A stretch of 53,544 bases of DNA. Source: Planctomycetota bacterium (GTDB taxonomy: Bacteria > Planctomycetota > Planctomycetia > JALXBF01). Below the pieces are notes generated by a model. That model was given only the letters and a program-made list of their open reading frames with translations. It searched no databases and was not told the DNA's origin. The stretch is taken from contig JALXBF010000114.1 in NCBI GenBank assembly GCA_026991575.1, positions 1 to 53,544 on the forward strand, written 5' to 3'. A program made the position numbers and the translations under genes. How positions within the stretch are numbered: position 1 is the stretch's first letter; each line of letters starts with the position of its first letter. Positions 33,737-42,786 of this stretch are shown here, piece by piece.

Positions 33737-35260
33737 CTACGTGGGGCTAAGGATGTTCGTGGCTGCAGCCATGATTTTCTCTTCCGTGGCCTCCTCGCGC
33801 GTGAACTCGGCCGTCTTCCGACCCTCACACAGCACGAGGATCCGATCACAGACGGCCAGCAGTTCGGGCAGCTCGCTGGAGGTCATCACAATGCCAAGGC
33901 CACGGGCTGCGAGCCGGTCCATCAGCACGTAGATCTCAGCCTTCGCACCCACGTCTATACCGCGCGTCGGCTCATCAAGCAACAGCAATCTTGGCCGGGT
34001 CAACAACCACCGTGCCAGGATGCACTTCTGTTGGTTGCCGCCACTGAGGCTGGTGATCGGGGCTTCCGGCCCGGCGTGCTTGATGTTCAGCTCGTCCGTG
34101 GCCCGCTCGACCAACGCCAGCTCGGCCGTGCGCCGCACCACACCGGCAGCGGCCACCTCGCGCAGCGCAACCAGCGTGATGTTCTCGCGGACGGTCATCT
34201 CCGGGAAAAGCCCGTACCGCTTCCGGTCCTCGCTGACGAACGCAATACCGAGCTGGATCGCGTCCTGGACCGAACGGATCTGGACCGGCCGGCCGCTGAG
34301 CCGAATCGTCCCGGTGGGCGGCACTTCGGTAGCCCCGAAGATGGCTTCCAGCAGTTCCGTGCGGCCAGCACCGAGCAGGCCAGCGACGCCAAGGATTTCG
34401 CCACGGCGAAGCTGAAACGAGACATCCGCAACCCACGGGGAACCGTTGGCCCGCGGTACGGGCAACGTGAGCTCTTCGACTTCGAGCAGGACGTCACCGT
34501 CGCCAGACCGATGAACCATCGAGACAGCCTCGATGTCGCGGCCGACCATCCATGAGACAACCTGTTGCGGAGTGGTTTCAGCACGCGGAACGGTCCGCAC
34601 AAGCTGCCCGTCGCGCAGGACAGTGATCCGATCGGCGATGGAGAAGACCTCATCCATCTTGTGCGAAATGTACAGGACGGCGACGCCGTGGTCCTTGAGC
34701 TCGCGGATGACGCGGAAGAGCTTCTGGACCTCTGCCTCGCTAAGCGCCGAGGTCGGTTCGTCCATGATGAGGATGGCAGCGTCGAGGTTGAGTGCTTTGG
34801 CGATTTCGACCAGTTGCTGGTCGCCGACGCGAAGGTGGCGGACGGCGGTTTCGGGCTCGATTTCAGCGCCCAGTCGCTCGAAGAGCTGCGCAGTGCGGTG
34901 GTTCATGGCCGCGTCGTCAAGCAAGCCGAACGGCTTGCGGAGCTCGCGGCCCAGAAAGATGTTTGCCGATGCGGAGAGATCGTCAACGAGGTTGAGCTCC
35001 TGGTAGATGATGGAGATGCCGTGCTGTTCAGCGTCACGGGTGCCGGAGAACCGGACCGGTCGGCCGCGAATGATGATCTGGCCCTCGTAATCGGTGATCG
35101 CCCCGCTGAGGATCTTCATGAGCGTGGATTTCCCGGCGCCGTTCTCGCCGACGATCGCGTGCACTTGGCCCGGGTAGACCTCCAGCGTCACACCGCGCAG
35201 GGCTACGGTGCCTCCGAATCGTTTGGTGATGGCTCGGGCGACGAGTATCGGCTCAGCCAA
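33737..35260 (-). CDS. Sugar ABC transporter ATP-binding protein (RbsA/MglA/XylG type)
   Basis: The 507-residue protein has two ATPase halves, the fused architecture of the RbsA/MglA class. Half one has Walker A GENGAGKST at 38-46 and Walker B ILIMDEPTSALS; half two has the degenerate P-loop GLLGAGRTE (Arg for Lys) typical of the class, the signature LSGGNQQK and LLLLDEPTRGIDVG. It energises import of ribose, galactose, xylose or similar sugars. TTG at 35260, with GGAG 9 bases upstream, is the first start and gives the standard length. No permease or binding-protein gene is adjacent, so the transporter is incomplete here; partners must lie elsewhere. Confidence 0.9.
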   Translation of the reverse strand: MAEPILVARAITKRFGGTVALRGVTLEVYPGQVHAIVGENGAGKSTLMKILSGAITDYEGQIIIRGRPVRFSGTRDAEQHGISIIYQELNLVDDLSASANIFLGRELRKPFGLLDDAAMNHRTAQLFERLGAEIEPETAVRHLRVGDQQLVEIAKALNLDAAILIMDEPTSALSEAEVQKLFRVIRELKDHGVAVLYISHKMDEVFSIADRITVLRDGQLVRTVPRAETTPQQVVSWMVGRDIEAVSMVHRSGDGDVLLEVEELTLPVPRANGSPWVADVSFQLRRGEILGVAGLLGAGRTELLEAIFGATEVPPTGTIRLSGRPVQIRSVQDAIQLGIAFVSEDRKRYGLFPEMTVRENITLVALREVAAAGVVRRTAELALVERATDELNIKHAGPEAPITSLSGGNQQKCILARWLLTRPRLLLLDEPTRGIDVGAKAEIYVLMDRLAARGLGIVMTSSELPELLAVCDRILVLCEGRKTAEFTREEATEEKIMAAATNILSPT

Positions 35261-36093
35261 CGGTGGCGGCTCCGCGTGGCAATCGTGGAAATCTCAAACA
35301 GCACGAGGGTGTTTGGCAATCGGCGGTGCGGCGCGCAGGCGTTGCTGCCCGTCACCTTGTGGCGGTCGCGCGAAACTCGGACCCACTCTCAGCATGCTCC
35401 GGTTCAACACGGCGCCACAGCACCCTGTGCCGCATCATTGTAGCGCACGCGTTCAGTCGCATCGGCATGAGTGTCCACCCCACGGTCCAGAGCGGTTGGA
35501 CGAAAAACGAAGAGCACGACGCTCGCGGCCGTCCGTCACCGTGGCGGGCAAGCAAAGCAAGTCGGTGGCCGGCGGCCGGCTTGCGGAGGCCGACGGATGA
35601 GGCGGGGTGCAAACGACGGGGGAGGCGCGGAGAAGCGGAATTGGCTCACGGCTTGCGAACGTGTTGCCCCAGTTGGCCACGACAGGGCCTGGCCCTGTCT
35701 TACGGAAGCTGGGCAGGGAGAATTCAGCCGTTCCTCGCGGATCGCCCTCAGGCACGGGCTGCCCACGCCGGCTAGCAGCATGGCGTTCCGGGACCGTGTT
35801 CGCAGAGGCTTGATTGCAGTCGTCGTGGGACCGAACCGCTGTTGTCGCGATCGCTGGTCCGTGGTATGCACGAGCTGAGTCGGGGCGCGGGCCACGGGCA
35901 ACAGGTTCAGCACGCTGTAGGATCGCGGCGATGGTGCCGGTGACGGCCGCGGTTGCCCAAGTGCGATGCGCCTGGCCAGCGCGATAGTGCCCCATCGAGC
36001 AACATCCGTGGAATCGCGCGCGGCAGCACAACTGCGGCCTGCGACGGCTGGCGACTTCAGGCGGCGTGGCGGTCGGACGGAAAAGCCCAAGCA
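35261..36093. other. Divergent intergenic region, 0.8 kb
   Basis: Long frames exist on both strands but none looks like a protein. On the minus strand TACAAT (35442 down to 35437) could be a -10 box for the ABC gene, with no good -35. No repeats of note. The start of the glycosyltransferase gene lies at the right end without a strong ribosome site. Confidence 0.5.
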
Positions 36094-38040
36094 ATGCCCC
36101 TTGAAACCGCTCGATACATCTGGCCTTACGCGATGCTGGCCGCAATCGCCGCGGCCCTGCTCCTTCCCTCTCTGCATCAACCGCTCCTGGAAAACTACGT
36201 CGACCGACAGTGCCACACAGCGATGGTTGCCCGCAACCTGTTGAGGGGCGGCAGCCTGCTCTACCCGACGATCGACGTAGGCCCTTTCCCCGCGTACTAC
36301 ATGCTCGAGTTGCCGCTCTATCCCTGGCTCGCAGGCTGCCTGCATCGCCTGACACCGCTACCGCTGGACGCTGCAGGCCGGCTGGTGTCCTGCGTGGCCA
36401 CCATCGCCGCCACAGTTCTGCTGTTCGACCTGCTCCGCCGGAGCCACAGCGTCTACGCGGCTCTTTCGGCCTGCATCCTGGTGGTTACGACCCCTGTTGT
36501 GCTCCGCTATGGCCGTGCGTTCCAGCCGGACGCCCTGCTCCTGTTTTGCCTGGTACTCTCGGTGTGGGCGGCACACACGCGTGGGCCTATCCTGGGCTGG
36601 GCCTCTGCGGCCCTGGCCATCCTGCTCAAGGGCACCGCGGCGTGGATCGTGCTGGTAGTCGGCATGTGCCGGCGGGCGAAGGGGGATCGGTGGCCGCGGA
36701 TCGTTGCGGCGGGCGTGGTTGCCTTCCTGCCGGCAGCCGCGTGGTACCTGCACGCTGCGGCGGTTTCTCGGGCCACAGCGGCAGGGGTGTCAGCGGATTT
36801 CTGGGCGCTTCACAAGTGGCTGCCGCTGCATGGACTCGGTGTCGGGTCCGTGCTCGGCGAGCTTCTTTATCGACTCGGCTGGCGGAGCTTAGGGCCGGCG
36901 CTGTCTGTTGCGGCGATAGGAGGGGTCGTTCTCGGCTTGCACCGGCGGGTGCTGCCGACGTGGGCATCGTACTGGGCAGCCGGCTTGGTGACGTTTGTCC
37001 CCGTTCTGCTTCGGAAGGCGGACCATGAGCACTACTACCTGGTGCTCCTGCCAGCGGGGGCTGCCGCAGCGGCCGTCCTAGTTGACCGGCTGCGCAACCG
37101 GGAGGGGAGCTTGGGGAAACTGGTCTGGCCGGTGGCGGCCGGGCTATGCAGCGTGGCAGTTGTGGTTGCGGGCCGGGTGGCGTGGTCAACCCGTCAGGTG
37201 CCGAACGAATGGCGGGACGTGTTGGCGGCGGCAGCCGAACTGCGGCGGCTGACCCGGGCAGAAGAGCTCGTCGTCGGCCATTCCTCGGTGCTGTTCTATG
37301 CGGATCGGCGCGGTTACGCCGTCGCGCACCGGCCCGCGGACATCCGCCAGTGGCTGCTGAAATGGGGGCAGGAGGGCAGGCGTCTGGTACAACTTGCGGA
37401 GCAGCGAGCTGGTAGGCCCGGAGGGCACGCGGCATCGCTCGTGGCGCCCGACGTAGCCCGCCGCACCGCACGGGTCTCAAGTTCGGCGAGGACCGTTGGA
37501 TGGGGGAGCATGTCAGCGCCACCGCTAGGCGCGGCGGGCCGAACCGGGCTGAGCCCGTACGTGCTGTTGGAGCTTTATGCTCGGCATGGCGCGGTTGTGC
37601 TCGTGGAGCTGGACCGCAGCGTGGCTCTGGTGCCGGGTGGCCAGGCGTATCTTGACAGCCTGCATCGCCGGTACGCGGTGGTGAAACGGAAGCCGGGTGC
37701 GTACGTGGTCGTGCGGTTGCGCCGGGTGTCGCACCTAGCGGCGCGCGCGCCACGGGGCGCAACAGGATCAGCGCCCGACGGATTGGCGTCAGGACGTCAA
37801 CTCGATGTCATGCATGATGTTACTGATTCCAGAGGCGTCACGCACGCCGGCACGGACTTTGCCATGATGGCCCGGTACCTCCGCCGGCGCGGCGTCACCG
37901 CGACCGGCCCCTGGAATGTGGCCGCGAGAGCTGCCGTCGACGCGGACTGCTCCGACTGCGCTCGGCGCTGGACCTGCCAAGGAGGTAGCTCACGAGCAGG
38001 CTGTTATGGCCGGGGCCGGCCCGGTGGCCCGGCCGACTGA
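36094..38040 (+). CDS. Polytopic membrane glycosyltransferase, GT39-like
   Basis: The ATG at 36094 is followed directly by a membrane helix (YAMLAAIAAALLLPSL); the frame is open further up but that stretch is low in hydrophobic content and looks non-coding. ENYVDRQCHTAMVARNLL (residues 33-50) with Asp37 is the first external loop of PMT_2/GT39-type enzymes, and GPFPAYYMLELPLYPWL follows. About ten membrane helices are expected. From about residue 560 to 648 the sequence is Arg/Gly/Ala-rich and unlike a membrane or enzyme domain; it may reflect a lost stop codon or a frameshift near 37740. The sugar donor would be a polyprenyl-phosphate sugar. The acceptor is unknown. Confidence 0.72.
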   Translation: MPLETARYIWPYAMLAAIAAALLLPSLHQPLLENYVDRQCHTAMVARNLLRGGSLLYPTIDVGPFPAYYMLELPLYPWLAGCLHRLTPLPLDAAGRLVSCVATIAATVLLFDLLRRSHSVYAALSACILVVTTPVVLRYGRAFQPDALLLFCLVLSVWAAHTRGPILGWASAALAILLKGTAAWIVLVVGMCRRAKGDRWPRIVAAGVVAFLPAAAWYLHAAAVSRATAAGVSADFWALHKWLPLHGLGVGSVLGELLYRLGWRSLGPALSVAAIGGVVLGLHRRVLPTWASYWAAGLVTFVPVLLRKADHEHYYLVLLPAGAAAAAVLVDRLRNREGSLGKLVWPVAAGLCSVAVVVAGRVAWSTRQVPNEWRDVLAAAAELRRLTRAEELVVGHSSVLFYADRRGYAVAHRPADIRQWLLKWGQEGRRLVQLAEQRAGRPGGHAASLVAPDVARRTARVSSSARTVGWGSMSAPPLGAAGRTGLSPYVLLELYARHGAVVLVELDRSVALVPGGQAYLDSLHRRYAVVKRKPGAYVVVRLRRVSHLAARAPRGATGSAPDGLASGRQLDVMHDVTDSRGVTHAGTDFAMMARYLRRRGVTATGPWNVAARAAVDADCSDCARRWTCQGGSSRAGCYGRGRPGGPAD

Positions 38041-38231
38041 GCACGCCGATGATCACGGAACCACGGGTAGTGCATAACGCGTCGGTGGGGCAAGTTCCGC
38101 AGGGCTGTGGCCACGGTGGCAGCCCCTGGGTGGAGGCGGTCGGTGGCGTCTCGATGCCCCGGGGACTGTCACACATTGAGAGCTTCGACCACTACGGCCA
38201 ATGAACACGAGTGGCAGGGCCGGAAAACGAC

Positions 38232-38260
38232 TTGAAAACCGGCTATGGACCTGGTAGACT
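38232..38260 (+). promoter_or_regulatory. Candidate promoter in the gene-free kilobase
   Basis: TTGAAA at 38232-38237 and TAGACT at 38255-38260 have a 17-base spacer, matching sigma70 at 5 and 4 of 6 positions. It points into the segment with nested helices. Confidence 0.4.
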
Positions 38261-38266
38261 GCGTAG

Positions 38267-38590
38267 TCCTGAAGGGTGCGTGGGGCGAGGAAGACGAGGC
38301 AGGTTGGCGTGGTCGCTGACGCTTCTGAGCCAGAGGGACCTGCTTGGGACCCACCACGGATGGCACTCCCAAAAGTGCCCTGTACTCCCCAGCACCAACG
38401 AGTGCTCGTGTGAGGCCGACAGGACGCAGATGGGTGCTTGCGCGAGCGCGCGTGAAGCTGGGAGGTTTGAGTCGGAAGCGAAGATGTGGTAATTTAGAGA
38501 AAGCGGCTGACCCCGAAGGGGGGCGGTGTCCGGTTGACGACGTAGGTTTGGGCACCGCGCAGTGGCCGGAGCCGCCCCCTCTTCTTGTGT
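38267..38590 (+). ncRNA. Candidate structured noncoding RNA, about 320 nt
   Basis: The segment can fold into a multibranch structure. A closing helix pairs GGTGC/GGGG (38275-38279, 38282-38285) with CCCC/GCACC (38387-38390, 38392-38396). Inside it, GCAGGT plus TGGC (38299-38308) pair with GCCA and ACCTGC (38328-38343), and GGCACT (38362-38367) pairs with AGTGCC (38374-38379). At the 3' end GGGGGCGG (38519-38526) pairs with CCGCCCCC (38572-38579), followed by TCTTCTTG, like a terminator. A promoter-like site lies just upstream. It lacks the universal RNase P (GAGGAAAGTCC) and tmRNA motifs, so I cannot name it. The pairing was found by eye and could partly be chance in G+C-rich DNA. Confidence 0.35.
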
Positions 38591-39095
38591 AACCAGGGCT
38601 GGACGAACGAACGGACGCTGACCAGCTTGGGCAACAGCCCGCCAGAACGGACCAATATCCTGCCCCTCGGGTACGGCATTTCCGACCCGCTCCACAGCAG
38701 TGGCCTCGTCTGTGCCCGCGTACGCCGTTAGCGAAGGTTTCGCTTAGGCTCCTTATCGTGGCTACGTAGAGACATCGCGGCGAGGCGCAGCAAGGCCTAG
38801 CGTCGGGCCATTCTCAATCCTCACGCTCCGGCACTCCGATCACCCAACCGCCCAGCGCCCTTGCCACCCGTTTGGAGCCATCAAGTGAGGCTTCCGAGCA
38901 GTCGTATCAAAGCGGCCCAGGGCGGCCGAATTCGTGGGGCGAATGCGTCATCGGGGTAGAACACGCAATCGGTATGTGCGTGCAACCCTTCCGTTTCTGG
39001 GGCTCCGTCGGTCGGAATGACCGGCGTGGTCCGTTCGCTCCATCGAGACGATCGGACCAAGAGTTGATCTCGGGGGGGTAGAGCGGCGGGAACGT

Positions 39096-39992
39096 TCAGG
39101 CACCGGGTAGCTTCTGGCAGTGGGTGAGGATCGCGTCCTGTAGCGCCAGGACGGCGCCGCTTTCGAGTCGGTGCTCCGGCCGGACCAGCACTAGCGTGCG
39201 AACCGTCTGTGGGCGCGTCACCCGCTTGTAGACTACCCCGGCCACCCTGTCCGCCTTTGCCGCCATCTCTGGCACGAGTGAAACGCCCAGTCCCGCCCGC
39301 ACGAGTCTCTGCACAGTCAGCAGTTGCGCGCTTCGGCACCGAACCATGGGCGTGTAGCCAGCCTGGGTGCACAACTCCAGAATCTGGCGGCCCAGACAAT
39401 GGAGCTCGGAAACCAGCACGAACGGCTCTCGCTCCAGGTCGGACAGCGCGATCGAACGCTTCCTGCTCAACGGATGATCCGATCGCAACGCCACCAACAG
39501 CGACTCAGCAAACAACGGCTCCACTCGCAGCCCGGGCTCGTCTACTGGATCGGCCAAGATGGCCAGGTCCAGCTCACCGACTCGGCAGGCATCGAGCAGG
39601 TTCTCGGTCAGATCCTCATGCACGCTCAGTTCGGCTCTCGGAAACTGCCTGCAGAAGCGGCTGATCAACGGCGGCAACAGATAGGGTGACACGGTGGGAA
39701 TCGCGCCCAGACTTACCCGGCCACAACCGTACGCGCCATGCTGATGAACTTCCTCGTACATCGTGGCCGCGAGGCGCAGAAGCTCGCAGGCTCTTCGGTA
39801 CAGCGTCTCGCCAGCCGGCGTCGGCCGGACAACCCGACCACGGCGTTCCAGCAGCTTTGTGCCGCACTCTCGCTCCAGCTTCTGCATCTGCTGGCTCAGT
39901 GCCGGTTGCGAAATATGACACCGGGCAGCCGCGCGCGTGAAGCTTTTCTCTTCAACCACTGCAACGAAATACTGCAACTGATAGAGCTCCAT
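39096..39992 (-). CDS. oxyR: OxyR-like LysR-family transcriptional regulator
   Basis: The ATG at 39992 gives 298 residues; an upstream extension was rejected because MELYQLQYFVAVVEEKSFTRAA is the standard LysR start. The winged helix (residues 1-60) has SQPALSQQMQKLE, and the effector domain follows. Cys199 and Cys208 in HCLGRQILELC match E. coli OxyR in both spacing and numbering (HCLRDQAMGFC), the pair that forms a disulfide on peroxide exposure, so peroxide sensing is likely. It is divergent from a di-heme peroxidase gene 552 bases away, the classic arrangement for a regulator and its target. Other LysR roles remain possible if the cysteine match is fortuitous. Confidence 0.85.
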   Translation of the reverse strand: MELYQLQYFVAVVEEKSFTRAAARCHISQPALSQQMQKLERECGTKLLERRGRVVRPTPAGETLYRRACELLRLAATMYEEVHQHGAYGCGRVSLGAIPTVSPYLLPPLISRFCRQFPRAELSVHEDLTENLLDACRVGELDLAILADPVDEPGLRVEPLFAESLLVALRSDHPLSRKRSIALSDLEREPFVLVSELHCLGRQILELCTQAGYTPMVRCRSAQLLTVQRLVRAGLGVSLVPEMAAKADRVAGVVYKRVTRPQTVRTLVLVRPEHRLESGAVLALQDAILTHCQKLPGA

Positions 39993-40547
39993 GACACATG
40001 CCCTTTGCGTTCTGATTGCGACGCATTCTAACGGACCGCTGCTCATAGGCGACACTGCCCAGGCTCTTCAGGTGCCGTTCTGAGCACGCCTGCAACCGTG
40101 GCACTGCCCGGCGCACGCTGGCTGCCAATCGTGCACGAAGGTGGATGTGCCAACGCAGGTCTCGCACAGCCGCGGACAGTGTCGTTCTGCAGCTCGACGT
40201 CGTGTCTATTATGCGATTCGTTTGCCTGCGCCCAGGCTGCGCCCCCTAGCAATCTGCAAACCACCCTGGCGTCTACAGGATGCCGAATAACTGCCTACGG
40301 TGAAGAGCGGCAGTCGTTATCGACAACTGCGTCGCCATCGATGTTCCGAGGGGCGTACCGCTTGTTGGGCGGCCGCATTCTGTCAAGGCGGAGTTGATGG
40401 CTGGCTGTCTCTGTCCGGAGACGCTGCAAGACATCGCCCCATCTATAAGTAATTCTTCGCTTCTTCATCACTCGTTCTTATTTGACTGCACGGTCCGAGT
40501 AGTTAGCATACGGACAGTGTGACTTCATAGGTTTTGGAGGATACATG
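39993..40547. other. Divergent regulatory region between OxyR-like and peroxidase genes
   Basis: Part of this region, particularly 40430-40540, is more A+T-rich than the rest of the window. It contains a hairpin-like repeat (ACTGCC at 40290-40295, GGCAGT at 40309-40314) and the promoter listed separately. I could not find a full four-part OxyR site (ATAG-N7-CTAT repeated). Confidence 0.55.
40482..40509 (+). promoter_or_regulatory. Promoter of the di-heme peroxidase gene
   Basis: TTGACT at 40482-40487 and TAGCAT at 40504-40509 have a 16-base spacer in an A+T-rich stretch, about 30 bases upstream of the ribosome site GGAGG at 40536-40540. Confidence 0.5.
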
Positions 40548-41978
40548 ATGCTCACTACCAGCTTTCGCGCCGGAGTCTTGGTCAAGGCGGTTGCCTGCGC
40601 CGGTCTGCTGCTGCTGCGACCTTCATCTGGGGCGGCTCAGTCCAAGGTTGCACCGCCTCCGCCACCGAGGGGCAAGACGAGCTATGCTCCCGTAGCACGG
40701 GGGGTGTCGTTCGATCGTATGGTGGCCCACTTCAGGCGGCTGAAACCGAAGGTGATGGCAGCGCACATGAGGCTCCTGATGGAACGCTATGACCTCAGCG
40801 ACAGGCCGTCGCCGGATGTCACGATGTCCGGAGGCAAGCCGATCCAGGTGGGGGTTCGAGTGAAGCTGCCGGATGGGGTGACTTGGGAGCAGCTCAGCCG
40901 AATGACACCGGAGGAGATTCGGCGCCAGGGACTGTGGCCTAAGGGGTTTCTGCCTCTGCCGCACCCGAACCATGATGAAGGGGGTATGCTGTTTCCCGCG
41001 CACCACATCGCCGAGCTGAAGCGACAGACGGGCCGCGACCTCACCAGGTTCGATCTCGACTTCGACCTCCCGGCACACCTCTTGCCGGAGTATCCGCCGC
41101 CGATGTATCTAACGACCCGTCCGGACCTGGGCGACGTGAGTCAGGGGAAGCTGGTCACACTGGCGAACTATTATGAGCTTTTCAACGGAATCCTGAACCC
41201 GAAGCAACTGGAAGGGCTGCGTCTTCTGGTGACGCCGTTCCCTCAGCAGCAGTTCAACGCCACGGGAGACCGCCGCTCCCTAAAGCCGCATCGCGGAGTC
41301 TCGTGTTTCGATTGCCACGTGAACGGCCACACCAACGGTGCAACCCACCTCGTTGGCGACATCCGCCCGCAGGCGTTTCGGCACCGGATCGATACGCCGA
41401 CGCTGCGAGGCGTGAATATTCAGAGGCTCTTCGGATCGCAGCGCGCGCTGAAGAGCGTCGAGGACTTCACCGAATTTGAACAACGCGCGGCTTACTTCGA
41501 CGGCGATCCGGTGATCGCGACGAAGAAAGGGGTGAACGTGCTTGAGCGTGGCAGCCAGGTGCATTTCATGGCTGAGTTCCAGGCCATTCTGGCGTTGCCA
41601 CCCGCTCCGAAGCTGCGCTGGGACGGCAAGCTGGATCCGAAGAAGGCGACGCCATCGGAACTGCGCGGCCAGGAACTGTTCTTTGGGAAGGCTCGGTGTG
41701 CTGAGTGCCATCCCGCCCCGTACTACACGGACAACCTCATGCATGATCTGAAGACCGAACGCTTCTATGAACCGCAATGGGTTGGCCGGCGATATGCGGC
41801 CGGGGATGGCCCGATCAAGACCTTCCCGCTCCGCGGAATCAAGGACTCGCCACCATACCTGCACGACGGCCGGCTGCTGACCCTGGAGGATACCGTCGAG
41901 TTCTTCAACTTGGTCCTGGAGCTGAGGTTGACGGCCGAGGAGAAACGCGACCTGGTCGCATTCCTGCGATGCCTCTGA
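40548..41978 (+). CDS. Di-heme cytochrome c peroxidase-like protein
   Basis: Two ATGs (40545, 40548) follow GGAGG; the second has the better 7-base spacing and gives 476 residues. A signal peptide (VLVKAVACAGLLLLRP) directs it to the periplasm. It has two heme sites: CFDCH (Cys253) in the middle and CAECH (Cys384) toward the C-terminus. FPLRGIKDSPPYLHDGR and LEDTVEFFN are typical of the CCP/MauG superfamily. A 240-residue N-terminal region precedes the first heme and is longer than in classical CcpA, so it may be a specialised branch. The inferred role is reduction of hydrogen peroxide with electrons from small cytochromes, or a MauG-like oxidation. A perfect hairpin terminator follows. Confidence 0.83.
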   Translation: MLTTSFRAGVLVKAVACAGLLLLRPSSGAAQSKVAPPPPPRGKTSYAPVARGVSFDRMVAHFRRLKPKVMAAHMRLLMERYDLSDRPSPDVTMSGGKPIQVGVRVKLPDGVTWEQLSRMTPEEIRRQGLWPKGFLPLPHPNHDEGGMLFPAHHIAELKRQTGRDLTRFDLDFDLPAHLLPEYPPPMYLTTRPDLGDVSQGKLVTLANYYELFNGILNPKQLEGLRLLVTPFPQQQFNATGDRRSLKPHRGVSCFDCHVNGHTNGATHLVGDIRPQAFRHRIDTPTLRGVNIQRLFGSQRALKSVEDFTEFEQRAAYFDGDPVIATKKGVNVLERGSQVHFMAEFQAILALPPAPKLRWDGKLDPKKATPSELRGQELFFGKARCAECHPAPYYTDNLMHDLKTERFYEPQWVGRRYAAGDGPIKTFPLRGIKDSPPYLHDGRLLTLEDTVEFFNLVLELRLTAEEKRDLVAFLRCL

Positions 41979-42021
41979 GGTTGGCCGATACCGAGCTGTC
42001 ACCATCACGACCATGCACGCT

Positions 42022-42065
42022 CCCCTCTGACGCGGCGGCTTTCGGTGCCGGCCGCGTCAGAGGGG
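42022..42065 (+). terminator. Perfect hairpin terminator after the peroxidase gene
   Basis: CCCCTCTGACGCGGC (42022-42036) and GCCGCGTCAGAGGGG (42051-42065) form a 15-base-pair perfect stem with a 14-base loop. No T-run follows, so it may act with Rho or in both directions. Confidence 0.6.
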
Positions 42066-42421
42066 CATGCTCGTAGCGGCGCGGGTCTGCATCATTCCAC
42101 GTCCACTGCTGATCAGATCCTCCAAAGCCGAACGCAGCGGAGGTCGGGCCGTTGCGACTCTCTACGTGCTATTGCCCTTCGCATGGCTAGCCGTCGCGTT
42201 CGCAAACGCGGAGGGCAAGCGGTGCGCGGCGACTCGGATTACCCGGTCCCTACTGTCCGTTGCCGGGGGGGCTGCGCCGTGGCGGCCCTGTTGGCGATGG
42301 CTTACGGGGTTGCAGGTCGCTTGCTTGCCGACGGGAGGCGTACCCGGTGGCGAGAAGGTCCATAGATCGGGAAATGGCCTCGACAGAGCCACCCGTTGAT
42401 CGCCGAAGCGATGGGGATGCG
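42066..42421. other. Convergent intergenic region
   Basis: These 356 bases separate the peroxidase terminator from the end of the monooxygenase gene. Small frames exist, none recognisable. No RNA gene or repeat was seen. Confidence 0.5.
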
Positions 42422-42721
42422 TCAGCCCAGGTCCTTTGATCGGCCGTAGACCTGATGCCGCGGGCGGTTCCGCAGAATGGATTCGCGCCCCCAGGCGGTG
42501 GTCTTGCGAAACGCGTCGCTATGGATGAAGTCCAGGAACGCTTGCTCGCTGTCCCACTCGCTTATGATCGCATACGAATTGGGATCATCGACCCGTTTGT
42601 ACAGGAACGACTGCTTGTGCCCTGGGGTCTGGTTCAGGACCGCCAGCACCTCCTGAAACTTCTGCTCGAACTGTTCGTTCTTTCCGGGGATCACGTCGTA
42701 GTACATCCCGACAGTAACCAT
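42422..42721 (-). CDS. Antibiotic biosynthesis monooxygenase (ABM)-domain small protein
   Basis: The ATG at 42721 has GGAGG 7 bases upstream and yields 99 residues; the longer frame is not needed. The ferredoxin-like fold is visible: VTVGMYYDVIPGKNEQFEQKFQEVL, then FLYKRVDDPNSYAIISEWDSEQAFLDFIHSDAF. ABM/Dabb proteins are dimers that degrade heme, oxidise quinone-like compounds or simply protect against them. The residues do not decide the substrate. It lies 65 bases downstream of the RND exporter gene on the same strand and may be its operon mate. There is no signal peptide. Confidence 0.85.
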   Translation of the reverse strand: MVTVGMYYDVIPGKNEQFEQKFQEVLAVLNQTPGHKQSFLYKRVDDPNSYAIISEWDSEQAFLDFIHSDAFRKTTAWGRESILRNRPRHQVYGRSKDLG

Positions 42722-42786
42722 GTGCAGACCTCCATTGGCGAGCCCGGCGCGGCGTTGCTCGGGCAACGCGACAAAGTCGCCACCAC

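Larger units (their letters stand above)
38041..39095. other. Gene-free kilobase with candidate structured RNA
   Basis: No protein-coding gene is recognised. The left part carries a promoter-like pair and an array of complementary segments described separately. From 38600 to 39095 there is only short G+C-rich sequence before the convergent LysR gene. Confidence 0.55.

Noticed and set aside
35953-36093. 47-codon N-terminal extension of the glycosyltransferase
   Set aside because: Low-complexity charged sequence before a good membrane helix; the internal ATG at 36094 fits the family start.
38267-38590. RNase P RNA or tmRNA as identity of the candidate RNA
   Set aside because: The universal RNase P 5' motif GAGGAAAGTCC and the tmRNA ends with a TTCGA T-loop are missing.
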